Assembly (NCBI GenBank): GCA_017616775.1
Contig: JAFZXM010000052.1
Span: 1 to 64,000, forward strand
Source: Bacteroidales bacterium
Lineage (GTDB): Bacteria; Bacteroidota; Bacteroidia; Bacteroidales; WCHB1-69
Reading direction: 5' to 3'
DNA length: 64,000 nucleotides
In this document: positions 34,255 to 42,924 of the stretch, piece after piece
Layout: each line of letters opens with the position of its first letter
How positions within the stretch are numbered: position 1 is the stretch's first letter
Made by a program: the position numbers and the translations under genes
The notes under the pieces: generated by a model
Seen by the model: the letters and a program-made list of their open reading frames with translations, nothing else
The model's database searches: none
Told to the model about the DNA's origin: nothing

Positions 34255-34728
34255 ATGAAAATTTTGATGGTGTGTTTGGGAAATATATGCCGTTCGTCCA
34301 TGGCCGAGGGGGTGATGCGGCATTTGTTGGAGCAGGCCGGTATCAGTCATTTGCACAGTGTGGATTCTTGCGGATTCGAGCCCTGTCATCTCGGACAGTC
34401 TCCGCATAGTATGGCAATAGCTACGGCACAAAGGCACGGGGTGGATATTGCTCATCAGCGTCAGCGCTTGTTTGTAAAAGAAGATTTCCGACGTTTTGAC
34501 CGCATATATGTAATGGATAGCGGCAATTATTATGATGTCAACCGCAAGGCTGTGCAAGCGGATGATATGAAAAAGGTGGATTATTTGTACAATATGGTGG
34601 CAAAAGGGCAAAACATACCCATTCCGGACCCCTGGGGAGGCACCATGGATGATTTCGAGCACTCCTACAATATGATACTTCAATCATGCCAGGCCTTGAC
34701 AGAGGATTTGAAAAAGACAGACAGGTAG
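34255..34728 (+). CDS. Low-molecular-weight protein-tyrosine phosphatase
   Basis: The enzyme removes phosphate from tyrosine residues, in bacteria often on regulators of polysaccharide export. The 157 residues have the P-loop C-L-G-N-I-C-R-S at the N-terminus (Cys7 nucleophile, Arg13) and the general-acid motif D-P-W-G-G (about 122-126). The Y-V-M-D-S-G-N segment is typical. It starts three bases after the DUF62 gene and ends eight bases before the tadA stop on the other strand. Confidence 0.95.
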   Translation: MKILMVCLGNICRSSMAEGVMRHLLEQAGISHLHSVDSCGFEPCHLGQSPHSMAIATAQRHGVDIAHQRQRLFVKEDFRRFDRIYVMDSGNYYDVNRKAVQADDMKKVDYLYNMVAKGQNIPIPDPWGGTMDDFEHSYNMILQSCQALTEDLKKTDR

Positions 34729-34736
34729 ATGGCAAT

Positions 34737-35171
34737 TTATTTTCTTTTGGCGGAAAAAAATTGTGTCAGCAAATCTTTACATTCTTCAGCCAACACACCT
34801 CCGGAATATTCCGTTTTAGGATGCAGCAGCAGTTTTTTGTCTATATGTGTGTGTATGGTGTCGGAAGCTCCGTATACTATACGCGATATTTGTGTCCATG
34901 CAGCGGCAGCTGCACACATATTGCAAGGTTCTAAAGTAACATATAGGGTGCAATTGTGCAAATATTTGGCGCCAAGGTAATTGCTGGCAGCCGTGAAAGC
35001 TTGCATTTCCGCGTGTGATGTGGTGTCATTGAGCGTTTGGGTTAAATTGTGAGCTTTGGCGATGATAATATTATTGCAAGTGATCACGCAACCTATGGGA
35101 ATTTCCCCTTGCTCCAACGCTATTTGTGCCTCATTGATGGCAATACGCATGAAATAGTTGTCGTCCAGCAT
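34737..35171 (-). CDS. tadA: tRNA-specific adenosine deaminase (TadA)
   Basis: TadA deaminates adenosine to inosine at the wobble position of tRNA-Arg(ACG). The 144-residue protein has the zinc motifs H-A-E (53-55, Glu55 catalytic) and P-C-N-M-C (82-86, ligands Cys83 and Cys86), and L-Y-V-T-L-E before the second motif. It lies one base after the rpoN stop and so is co-transcribed with it. Confidence 0.94.
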   Translation of the reverse strand: MLDDNYFMRIAINEAQIALEQGEIPIGCVITCNNIIIAKAHNLTQTLNDTTSHAEMQAFTAASNYLGAKYLHNCTLYVTLEPCNMCAAAAAWTQISRIVYGASDTIHTHIDKKLLLHPKTEYSGGVLAEECKDLLTQFFSAKRK

Positions 35172-35172
35172 A

Positions 35173-36687
35173 TTATTTACGCATTCTGGCTACGGGGTAT
35201 CCCAATTGTTCTCTGTATTTGGCTATGGTGCGGCGTGCCACTTTGTAGCCTTTTTCATTGAGCATGGCGCACAAATCTTGGTCGTTAAGCGGATTGTTTT
35301 TGTCTTCGTTGCTGATGGCGTCAATGATAATGGAGCGTATCTCGTGCGATGACACTTCTTCTCCCGTGGTGGTGGTAAGCGATTCGGAGAAAAAGAATTT
35401 AAGCGGAATAAGACCATAAGGGGTGAGCACATATTTTTGTTTGACCACACGCGATATGGTGGATATATCAGCCTCTACCACCGAAGCTATATCTTTTAAT
35501 ATCATGGGCTTGATTCGCATTTCGTCTCCTGTGAAAAAATATTCTTCCTGTTTGTTCATAATGGCGGACATGGTGCGGTATAAAGTTTGCTCTCGTTGGG
35601 AAAGAGCCTCTATGAACCATTGAGCCGCATTCAATTTTTGTTTGACAAAATCCATGGCGGCACGACGGTCGGTTTCGGACATGGAATTTTTGTTTTTTAT
35701 TTCGTCATACATTTGTTGGTAGCGGTGACTCACCTTTAATTCCGGCAAATCCGATTTGGGCATGGTGAGTTCCAATTTGTGCTTGCGTTCATCTATGGTA
35801 ACAATAAAATCAGGCGTAACCATCGACACTTCGTCTGCATAGGCGGCGCTTTCACCCGGCTTGGGATTGAGCGAAGTGGTAATATAATTGATGGTGCGTT
35901 CAAATTCTTCGTCATTGCATTTTAAGGCCGCTTTTATTTTGTTGAAATGCTTTTTGGTAAAGTCGTTAAAGTGTTTGCTGATAATACGCTGGGCCAATGT
36001 GCTTTCAGGAGTGGGGGGTTGTATGTGGCGCAATTGTAACAAAAGGCATTCCTGCAGATTGCGGGCACCTGTGCCTATCGGTTCCAAGCGTTGGATAACG
36101 GTAGTGATAATATGTTCTATATGTTCGGCTGTGGTGCTGATGTTCATGCTAAAGAGCATATCGTTTACCAAATCTTCACTGGAACGGGTGATATAGCCTC
36201 CGGCATCTATGCAGCCTACAATGAAAGTGGCTATTTTTTTGTCTTCTTCTTGCATCGGCATCATGTTCAATTGTGCTGTCAAATCTTCCTGATAGCTGTC
36301 ACCCGAAACATAAGAAGCTTCTTTATAATTGATTTTTTCATTTTGTTCGTCAGCATTTTGATTGTTGGAAGACGGAATATAGTCTTCATCATAATCGTCG
36401 CGAAGATATTCCTCCCAATCGTCCATGTCGTTAGCATTGTCGTTGTCTTCGCCGGAGATGTTGTCGTCCTGTTTGTCGCTGAGGATATCGTTGGTGTTGT
36501 CTTCTGATTTATCTTCTTTTGTATCGTTTTTATCGTCAATTTCCAAAGCAGGGTTGGACTCCAACTCTTCATTGATACGCTGTTCCATCATAATGGTGGG
36601 TATTTGAAGCAGCTTCATCAGTAGAATTTGTCTCGGACTGAGTCTCTGAATCATTATTTGTTCCTGTCTTTGACTTATTTCCTGCAT
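35173..36687 (-). CDS. rpoN: RNA polymerase sigma-54 factor
   Basis: Sigma-54 directs RNA polymerase to -24/-12 promoters and needs AAA+ activators. The 504-residue protein has the glutamine- and leucine-rich region I (about 1-48), an acidic, aspartate/asparagine-rich region II (about 49-115, much longer than in E. coli), the core-binding domain (about 120-330), the helix-turn-helix region and the RpoN box A-R-R-T-I-A-K-Y-R-E (about 484-493) close to the C-terminus. The region II length and composition are common in Bacteroidota. It precedes tadA with one base between. No sigma-54 activator gene is in the window. Confidence 0.96.
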   Translation of the reverse strand: MQEISQRQEQIMIQRLSPRQILLMKLLQIPTIMMEQRINEELESNPALEIDDKNDTKEDKSEDNTNDILSDKQDDNISGEDNDNANDMDDWEEYLRDDYDEDYIPSSNNQNADEQNEKINYKEASYVSGDSYQEDLTAQLNMMPMQEEDKKIATFIVGCIDAGGYITRSSEDLVNDMLFSMNISTTAEHIEHIITTVIQRLEPIGTGARNLQECLLLQLRHIQPPTPESTLAQRIISKHFNDFTKKHFNKIKAALKCNDEEFERTINYITTSLNPKPGESAAYADEVSMVTPDFIVTIDERKHKLELTMPKSDLPELKVSHRYQQMYDEIKNKNSMSETDRRAAMDFVKQKLNAAQWFIEALSQREQTLYRTMSAIMNKQEEYFFTGDEMRIKPMILKDIASVVEADISTISRVVKQKYVLTPYGLIPLKFFFSESLTTTTGEEVSSHEIRSIIIDAISNEDKNNPLNDQDLCAMLNEKGYKVARRTIAKYREQLGYPVARMRK

Positions 36688-36791
36688 AATGTTTTTATTT
36701 TAATGAATATTCCAATGTAGTTGAATTTGTTATTATACATTCCCGATAGGTGAATATGGTTGATATTCCGTTATCCCTATTTTTGCAAAGA

Positions 36792-36799
36792 CAAAGATA
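36792..36799 (-). promoter_or_regulatory. TAnnTTTG promoter element of rpoN
   Basis: The minus strand reads TATCTTTG, about 105 bases before the rpoN start. The 287-base gap to the AlgH-family gene holds nothing else that I can identify. Confidence 0.65.
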
Positions 36800-36974
36800 G
36801 CAAAAAATATTGTAACGGCAAAGAATAAAGGCAAATATATCTAAAATTTGTTAAATGACAGAATATTAGTTGTTTAAAATATTTCAACAATGTCTTGCAT
36901 GGCATAATTATTGTTGTATGGATAATCGGACCAGGTGTGAAAAGCCTGATAAAAGGCATCAAAACCGGATAAAG

Positions 36975-37571
36975 ATGAGCATATATCAATATATGAATTT
37001 GAAGGCGAACTTTCGAATTCCTGAAGTGAAGGAAGGCGATATGTTGTTTGCCATGCCTTTTGTTCCGGATTTGTATTTTAACAAATCGGTTGTGCTTGTC
37101 ACCCGTTGCGCCGAGGGGGCGTGTATAGGTTTGATGTTGAACCGCAGGGTGAACGGCAGGGCGGAGATACAATTTGAAAACAGATTGTGGCTGATGCCGT
37201 CCGAGGTGTTTTCGGGAGGTCCTGTAGTTGACGATATGATACATGTGTTATATCGTTATTCCAAAGATATAGGCGATTCTGTCAGGTTGCGCAAGGATGT
37301 TTATTTCAGCATGGGGAATATGGAATTGTTCCGGCAGATACACGATCACACTTTGGATGTGCAGAATGCGTATTTGTATGTAGGGGTGTGTGTTTGGTCA
37401 CTTGACCAATTGCAGCGGGAGCTGAAGGAAGGATATTGGACCGTAATAGCCAACCGTGCGGATATGGTATTTAAAGTGGAGCCTGAATTGTTGTGGGAGA
37501 AGTTGGCAAATTATATCTCACTTTCAGACGATTGCAAGAGTTTGTTGCCTGCTGATCCTCAAGACAATTAA
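36975..37571 (+). CDS. YqgE/AlgH family protein
   Basis: The family (DUF179) is widespread, but its biochemical role is uncertain; an early report linked AlgH to alginate regulation. The 198-residue protein shows the N-terminal G-D-M-L-F-A-M-P pattern, F-N-K-S-V-V-L-V-T-R, G-L-M-L-N-R, V-F-S-G-G-P-V, the Y-V-G-V-C-V-W segment and the G-x-W region (E-G-Y-W-T-V). I start at the ATG at 36975 because relatives begin near there; the longer frame to 36870 has no family support. It is convergent with trmB and overlaps its 3' end by four bases. Confidence 0.88.
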   Translation: MSIYQYMNLKANFRIPEVKEGDMLFAMPFVPDLYFNKSVVLVTRCAEGACIGLMLNRRVNGRAEIQFENRLWLMPSEVFSGGPVVDDMIHVLYRYSKDIGDSVRLRKDVYFSMGNMELFRQIHDHTLDVQNAYLYVGVCVWSLDQLQRELKEGYWTVIANRADMVFKVEPELLWEKLANYISLSDDCKSLLPADPQDN

Positions 37572-38230
37572 GGATGTAGCAGAAATTGAATATATTGGAT
37601 GCGGTATCCTTGTTCCAGCCACATTTTTTCATAGTAGGTTTGTATTTTCAATATGTCGGGAACGGAAGATAAAGCATAAATATCGGAGATATTTTGTATA
37701 AGTGTATATTGTGATGTCTGAATGGTTTCCAAGGTGAAATCATAAAGCATCCGGCTGTCGGTTTTTAGATTGACGGTGCCGTTTTTTTTCAAAAACAGGC
37801 TGTATAAGTTCAAATATTTTTGGCAGGTCATTCTTTTGTTGACCTTTTTGGGCTGGGGATCAGGAAAGGTGATCCATATTTCGTCTATTTCTCCGGCATC
37901 GAAATAATGGTTGAGCATATCTATTTGTGCCCGTAAAAAAGCCACATTGTCCATTTTCTTTTCTATGGCTTCTTTGCTTCCTTTCCACATGCGGGCGCCT
38001 TTGCGGTCTATGCCTATAAAATTTTTGTCGGCAAACATGTTGGCCATGCCTATGGTATATTCACCTCTTCCGCATCCGAGTTCCAATACAATGGGGTGTT
38101 TGTTTTTAAAAAAAGTGTGCCAACGGCCTTTCAGGTTAAAACCGCTGGAGAGCACTTCCTCTCTTGCAGGCTGTACAAAATTGGGGAAAGTGTAGGTTTC
38201 GGCGAATTTGGTCAGTTTGTTTTTGCCCAT
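37568..38230 (-). CDS. trmB: tRNA (guanine-N7-)-methyltransferase
   Basis: TrmB makes 7-methylguanosine at position 46 of tRNA. The 220-residue protein has the SAM motif V-L-E-L-G-C-G-R-G-E-Y, the acidic strand 2 end (F-I-G-I-D-R-K-G), I-W-I-T-F-P-D-P-Q-P-K-K (family signature with the catalytic aspartate) and L-K-T-D-S-R. It is the last gene of the alaS-lipoprotein-PASTA-trmB set, one base after the PASTA gene. Confidence 0.95.
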   Translation of the reverse strand: MGKNKLTKFAETYTFPNFVQPAREEVLSSGFNLKGRWHTFFKNKHPIVLELGCGRGEYTIGMANMFADKNFIGIDRKGARMWKGSKEAIEKKMDNVAFLRAQIDMLNHYFDAGEIDEIWITFPDPQPKKVNKRMTCQKYLNLYSLFLKKNGTVNLKTDSRMLYDFTLETIQTSQYTLIQNISDIYALSSVPDILKIQTYYEKMWLEQGYRIQYIQFLLHP

Positions 38231-38231
38231 A

Positions 38232-38810
38232 TTATTCTTCGGGGGTATTGATGGTGTTGGGGTCTTTTCCTACCACAAGGGTGATGGAAGATGCGTACGG
38301 AACTGTGGCGCCGGCGCTGATTATGCGACCTTTGTAGCGTTGTTCCAATACGGCATTGTTGAATTTACTTTCTTTGTATATTACCTGCCCGAGTTTCAAA
38401 TTGTTGCTTTGCAGCATATTTTCGGCTTGCCGCAGGGATAAGTCCAGCAAATTGGGCATTTCTACTTTGGGAGCCGTATAGGCGACTATGGTAAGGTATA
38501 TTTTTCTGTTCTTCTTTATTTTGCTATCGGGAAGAGGGTCTTGATTGAGTATGGTGCCCGGTATTTGATTGGGCAAAAACATGGAATCAATGATTTCCAA
38601 ACGAAAATGATGTTTGTTGTCATGTTTTTCAAAATCTTCCAGTTCACTTAAGGTTTTCCCTATAAAGTCGGGCGTGGCATATTCTTGTCCGTGCATGGAG
38701 ATAACTTTGGTGAAAACAGATACTGATATCAATATGGCTATGCTTATAAGCGCCATCAGTACCAATGTGCTTATATATGGATGCTGTTTATAAAATTGTC
38801 GTACATTCAT
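38232..38810 (-). CDS. PASTA-domain membrane protein
   Basis: PASTA domains bind peptidoglycan fragments or help septal proteins. The 192-residue protein has one membrane helix (about 13-35) and then two PASTA repeats (about 40-110 and 113-182; T-P-D-F-I-G-K-T-L and M-P-N-L-L-D-L-S-L start them). No kinase or transpeptidase domain is attached, as in other Bacteroidota forms. It lies one base before trmB and six bases after a lipoprotein gene. Confidence 0.85.
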   Translation of the reverse strand: MNVRQFYKQHPYISTLVLMALISIAILISVSVFTKVISMHGQEYATPDFIGKTLSELEDFEKHDNKHHFRLEIIDSMFLPNQIPGTILNQDPLPDSKIKKNRKIYLTIVAYTAPKVEMPNLLDLSLRQAENMLQSNNLKLGQVIYKESKFNNAVLEQRYKGRIISAGATVPYASSITLVVGKDPNTINTPEE

Positions 38811-38816
38811 AATGTG

Positions 38817-39947
38817 TTATATCTTGGCGTTTTGTTGTCTGTTTTGTATCCATCGGGCAAAATTTTCGTTTTTTTCGGCTGAAGGGTAGCGTTTGCGGAA
38901 ATAGGAAACGTCTTCTTGTCCGGCATAAAATCTTTCATCTATCAGATAGAGTATATCTGTAAGTTTGTCATATTGGTGAAGGGTGTAATAAATATCCATT
39001 TTATCTATATACAGGTCAAACATGCCCGGAAGATAGTTGATGGCGCTATCCAAAGATTGGAGAGCGTAATCGTAGGCATCCGCATTTTGATAAGCCCAAG
39101 CGGAATATACATAATATATAGGGTCATCGCCCAATAGGCTGATGAGTGTTGCTATATGTGTGTTCGTTTCGTCAACAAGTCCGTTGCGAAGGGCGCTTTG
39201 CATTAAATAGAAGGCAGCCGTGCTTTTGTATTGCGGAAAATCTTTCAGGAACGATGTCGCCAATGTCTGCACATGGTCGTATTCATATTGCAAGCAGGCC
39301 AAATTCAACTCCATAATGCGGGCATAGGCATAGTTTTGCATAGAGGGCAAAAGATAAAACAATAGGCTGTCGGCTTGTTCCAATTGTTCTTCATAGATGG
39401 CGCGGTTGACCAGGATCAGTTTGTTAATATGGTTGACATCTTCATTGATAATGTTCAGATGATTGCATATTTGTTGGCGAAAGTCGTCACTCCATTTGAT
39501 GCCGGATATAACGGCGAAAGCGTCTTTTATTTTTATATTGTCTTTGGTATGAAAAAGTTCAAAGTCTTCAATGGCGATACTTCCGTTAAAATAAGTGCGG
39601 AATACGGCGCGGGGTTCGCCTTGGTCCGTGCGGTAGAATTTGATAAAGCGAAAGTCTGCGCCGGAGTTGACATTGTCTATTTTTAACTGTGCAGGGTTCC
39701 AATAGTTTTGGATATATTCCCTTGCCGTATTCAGTTGTGCTTCGTCAAGCTCCAATCCGGAGGTGACGGCGGTTAAAAACGCTTCCGTGTCAAAAGCCGT
39801 CAGTATTTCATTGATATTGCCGGTGATAATAGCTTGTTCCAATTGTTTTGCAAAGTTGATATATGCATCATCGGACAAATCTTTTTTGTTGCAACTCCAT
39901 AGGCATGCAACACATGTGAGCAGCAGGAATATCGATTTTAATTTCAT
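38817..39947 (-). CDS. Hypothetical lipoprotein with helical, TPR-like repeats
   Basis: The 376-residue protein has a lipoprotein signal (about 1-18, ending L-W-S-C). The middle part (about 40-160) is alpha/beta. The second half (about 185-360) is built from helices with TPR-like spacing (Y-V-Y-S-A-W-A-Y-Q-N, A-L-Q-S-L-D-S-A-I-N-Y-L-P). No family function is recognised. I start at the ATG at 39947, where the signal peptide begins; the open frame reaches further upstream. It lies ten bases after alaS and six before the PASTA gene. A role in envelope protein assembly is only a guess. Confidence 0.72.
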   Translation of the reverse strand: MKLKSIFLLLTCVACLWSCNKKDLSDDAYINFAKQLEQAIITGNINEILTAFDTEAFLTAVTSGLELDEAQLNTAREYIQNYWNPAQLKIDNVNSGADFRFIKFYRTDQGEPRAVFRTYFNGSIAIEDFELFHTKDNIKIKDAFAVISGIKWSDDFRQQICNHLNIINEDVNHINKLILVNRAIYEEQLEQADSLLFYLLPSMQNYAYARIMELNLACLQYEYDHVQTLATSFLKDFPQYKSTAAFYLMQSALRNGLVDETNTHIATLISLLGDDPIYYVYSAWAYQNADAYDYALQSLDSAINYLPGMFDLYIDKMDIYYTLHQYDKLTDILYLIDERFYAGQEDVSYFRKRYPSAEKNENFARWIQNRQQNAKI

Positions 39948-39957
39948 GATATTGGTA

Positions 39958-42579
39958 TTATTGTTGTTTGACAGCATTAATTATTTCATCCATGGCTTGA
40001 GTGATGCCATCGGCATTTTTTCCTCCGGCAGTTGCCAAATAAGCTTGTCCGCCGCCGCCTCCGTCAATTTTTTTTGCAGCGGCACGCACTATATTGCCCG
40101 CATTCAAGCCCATATCCACCATGGCTTGGCTGAGGAAAAGGGTAAGAGAAGGTTTGCCTTCGTGTACGCTGCCGCCCACAAAAGCGAATTTGCTATCCGT
40201 AAAATGGGGTTTGAGCAAAAGCGTTAAATTTTTTATTGTTTCAGCCGATTCCCCGCTTTGGTAGCGTATAATTTGTATATCGCCGCAATGCTCTGTCTGC
40301 GTGAGCAGTTGGTCTTTGATCATGAGCATTTTTTCATTAAGATAATGTTCCACCTGCTTTTTGAGCCGGGCATTTTCTTCTATATAATGTTTAACGGATA
40401 AGGTTAAGTCTCCTTTGCTATTGCAAAGGGCTTGAATGGTTTCCAGGGTGTCTTGTTGGCTGTGCATCCATTTTTCCGCAGTTTCAGCCGTAATGGCTTC
40501 TATACGGCGTATGCCTGCAGCAATAGCCGATTCCGATACGATATGCAACATGCCTATATTGCCTGTAGCCGAAGTGTGAGTGCCTCCGCAAAATTCTATG
40601 GATGGTCCGAATTGCACCACTCGTACTTTGTCGCCGTATTTTTCTCCGAACAAAGCCATGGCACCCATGTTCTTCGCTTGCTCTATCGGCACTTCCCTGT
40701 GGTCGGTAAGAGGAATGTTTTCCCGTATCATGCCGTTTACTATATTTTCCACCTTGCGTAAATCTTCTTTGCTGATTTTGGCAAAATGCGAAAAATCGAA
40801 ACGCAAACGCTCCGCATTGACAAAAGAGCCTTTTTGTTCCACATGGTTTCCCAGCACTTGGCGCAAGGCAAAATGCAAAAGATGGGTTGCACTGTGATTG
40901 TTGGCGGTGAGTTGTCTGCGTTTCACGTCCACTTCCGCGGTGAATTCGGCTGTCAAATCCTCCGGCAGACGGTTGCAGATATGAATATGAAGATTATTTT
41001 CTTTTTTAGTATTGGTAATAGCTATGCTTTCCCGAGTGTTTTTCAATATGCCGGCATCTCCCACCTGACCGCCTCCTTCTGCATAAAAGGGAGTGTTGTC
41101 CAACACCAATTGGTAGAATGTTTGGTCTTTGGTGTTCATTTTACGGTATCTCAATATATGTGCTTTAACGGATAGCGTATCGTATCCTGAAAAAACGGTG
41201 GAGGTATTGTCCGGATGGACAATCTGCCAGTCGTCGGCTTCTATATTGGTGGCTGTGCGGGAACGTTCTTGTTGTTCTTTGAGGCATACTTCAAACATTT
41301 TCATATCTACAGTCATGCCTTTTTCTTGCGCCATTAATTGTGTGAGGTCTATGGGAAAACCGTAGGTGTCGAACAATTCAAAGGCAAATTTACCGTTTAT
41401 TACGGGATTGTCTTGATGCGAAGAGGTGTATTGTTCAAATTTTTGTATGCCATAAGACAAAGTGCGTAAAAATGACACTTCTTCTTCTTTGATAACCGTA
41501 TATACCAATTGTTGTTGCCGGGCTATTTCAGGAAATTGTTCACCCATTTGTTTGACCAATATAGGCAACAGTTCGCAAAGGAAGGGCTGTTTGAAATCCA
41601 AAAAGGTATAACCGTAGCGTACTGCCCGGCGCAATATACGGCGTATCACATATCCGGCTCCGGTGTTGGAAGGCAGTTGCCCGTCGGTGATGGCAAACGA
41701 TACGGCTCTGAGATGGTCGGCAATCACACGCATGGCTATGTCTTGTTGTTCATTGATGCCGTATTGGTGTCGGGCTTGCAATGCTATGGCCTGTATGATG
41801 GGTTGAAACACATCGGTGTCGTAGTTGGATTGTTTGCCTTGCAATACCATGCAAAGGCGTTCAAATCCCATGCCCGTATCCACGAATTTATGGGGTAATA
41901 ATTCCAATTGGCCCGATGCGGTGCGGTTGTATTGTATAAATACCAAATTCCATATTTCTATTACCAGGGGATGGTCGGCGTTGACCAAAAGTTTTCCTGG
42001 CGTTTTTTGTTTCTCTTCTTCGCTGCGGAGGTCTATGTGTATTTCCGAACATGGCCCGCAGGGACCGCTATCTCCCATTTCCCAAAAGTTGTCTTTTTTG
42101 CTGCCGAAAAGAATGCGGTTTTCGTCTATAATGCTTTTCCAAATATCGTAAGCTTCCGTATCTTTGGCAGTGCCGTCTTGGGCATCACCGCCGAAAACGG
42201 TAACATATAGGTCGGAAGGGTTGATTTTCATCACCTCAGTTAAAAATTCCCAAGCCCAGGTAATGGCTTCTTTTTTGAAATAGTCGGCGAACGACCAATT
42301 GCCGAGCATCTCAAAAAAGGTATGATGATAGGTGTCGTGCCCCACCTCTTCCAAATCGTTGTGCTTGCCTGAAACACGCAGGCACTTTTGGCTATTGGCC
42401 ACCCTTGGAAATTTGGCCGGCTGATTGCCTAAAAAAATATCTTTAAATTGGTTCATGCCGGCATTGATGAACATCAGGCTGGGGTCGTTTTTTACCACTA
42501 TGGGTGCCGAAGCCACTATATGATGCGATTTCGATGTAAAAAAATCCAAAAACGCTTTGCGTATTTCTGTACTTGTCAT
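39958..42579 (-). CDS. alaS: Alanine--tRNA ligase
   Basis: AlaS charges tRNA-Ala and edits mischarged Ser and Gly. The 873-residue class II enzyme has the catalytic domain (about 1-240, with F-I-N-A-G-M-N-Q-F-K-D and G-D-S-G-P-C-G-P-C-S-E-I), the tRNA-recognition domain, the editing domain with H-S-A-T-H and C-G-G-T-H zinc motifs (about 560-665), and the C-terminal DHHA1 domain with G-G-G-G-G-Q-A. I start at the ATG at 42579; relatives begin T-S-x-E-I-R-x-A-F-L-D-F-F. Its leader carries a palindromic segment (see separate entry). Downstream lie the lipoprotein, PASTA and trmB genes. Confidence 0.97.
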   Translation of the reverse strand: MTSTEIRKAFLDFFTSKSHHIVASAPIVVKNDPSLMFINAGMNQFKDIFLGNQPAKFPRVANSQKCLRVSGKHNDLEEVGHDTYHHTFFEMLGNWSFADYFKKEAITWAWEFLTEVMKINPSDLYVTVFGGDAQDGTAKDTEAYDIWKSIIDENRILFGSKKDNFWEMGDSGPCGPCSEIHIDLRSEEEKQKTPGKLLVNADHPLVIEIWNLVFIQYNRTASGQLELLPHKFVDTGMGFERLCMVLQGKQSNYDTDVFQPIIQAIALQARHQYGINEQQDIAMRVIADHLRAVSFAITDGQLPSNTGAGYVIRRILRRAVRYGYTFLDFKQPFLCELLPILVKQMGEQFPEIARQQQLVYTVIKEEEVSFLRTLSYGIQKFEQYTSSHQDNPVINGKFAFELFDTYGFPIDLTQLMAQEKGMTVDMKMFEVCLKEQQERSRTATNIEADDWQIVHPDNTSTVFSGYDTLSVKAHILRYRKMNTKDQTFYQLVLDNTPFYAEGGGQVGDAGILKNTRESIAITNTKKENNLHIHICNRLPEDLTAEFTAEVDVKRRQLTANNHSATHLLHFALRQVLGNHVEQKGSFVNAERLRFDFSHFAKISKEDLRKVENIVNGMIRENIPLTDHREVPIEQAKNMGAMALFGEKYGDKVRVVQFGPSIEFCGGTHTSATGNIGMLHIVSESAIAAGIRRIEAITAETAEKWMHSQQDTLETIQALCNSKGDLTLSVKHYIEENARLKKQVEHYLNEKMLMIKDQLLTQTEHCGDIQIIRYQSGESAETIKNLTLLLKPHFTDSKFAFVGGSVHEGKPSLTLFLSQAMVDMGLNAGNIVRAAAKKIDGGGGGQAYLATAGGKNADGITQAMDEIINAVKQQ

Positions 42580-42614
42580 TGTGTGTATATTGTTCTGTTT
42601 TAAATGTTTATGTA

Positions 42615-42644
42615 TTGCATTGCATGCAATGCAAATTGCATGCA
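42615..42644 (-). promoter_or_regulatory. Alternative hairpins in the alaS leader
   Basis: This 30-base stretch lies between the alaS promoter and start codon. Two foldings exclude each other: a perfect 20-bp palindrome (42615-42634, TTGCATTGCA and its complement), or a nine-base-pair hairpin between 42621-42629 and 42636-42644 with a six-base loop. It is built from repeated TGCA units. A protein-binding operator or an RNA switch for synthetase control is possible; neither is shown. Confidence 0.55.
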
Positions 42645-42653
42645 CAATAAATG

Positions 42654-42661
42654 CAAAGATA
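42654..42661 (-). promoter_or_regulatory. TAnnTTTG promoter element of alaS
   Basis: The minus strand reads TATCTTTG, 75 bases before the alaS start. The palindromic leader segment begins nine bases downstream. Confidence 0.7.
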
Positions 42662-42877
42662 GCATTTTTTTAATTAAAAACATATTAAAAATACACCTCA
42701 AATGAATATGAATTCAATAGGCAAGGTGATGAAAAAATTGTCAGTCCGGCATCGTTGTCAGTGATTGTTCTTGCATATTTCAGCCGATGGTGGCCGCCTG
42801 TAACGGAAAATATAAATGGAATGAAGAACAATAAAAATCCACCTTGGTATCATTGTTGCAGTTTCAAAAAAAAATGT

Positions 42878-42885
42878 TATCTTTG
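42878..42885 (+). promoter_or_regulatory. Complete -33/-7 promoter of the bamD-recN block
   Basis: TATCTTTG at 42878-42885 follows TTG at 42856-42858 with 19 bases between, matching the Bacteroidota promoter spacing. The bamD ATG follows 39 bases later. It is the best-formed promoter of the window. The 345-base alaS-bamD gap holds the two promoters and the alaS leader hairpins; I see nothing else in it. Confidence 0.8.
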
Positions 42886-42924
42886 CAAGTTCTGAATAAA
42901 GTAAATTAAGAGTATTATATACTG

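Noticed and set aside
33481..34683. 400-codon open frame on the minus strand
   Set aside because: It covers the DUF62 and phosphatase genes in antisense; both of those have clear catalytic motifs, and this frame has none.
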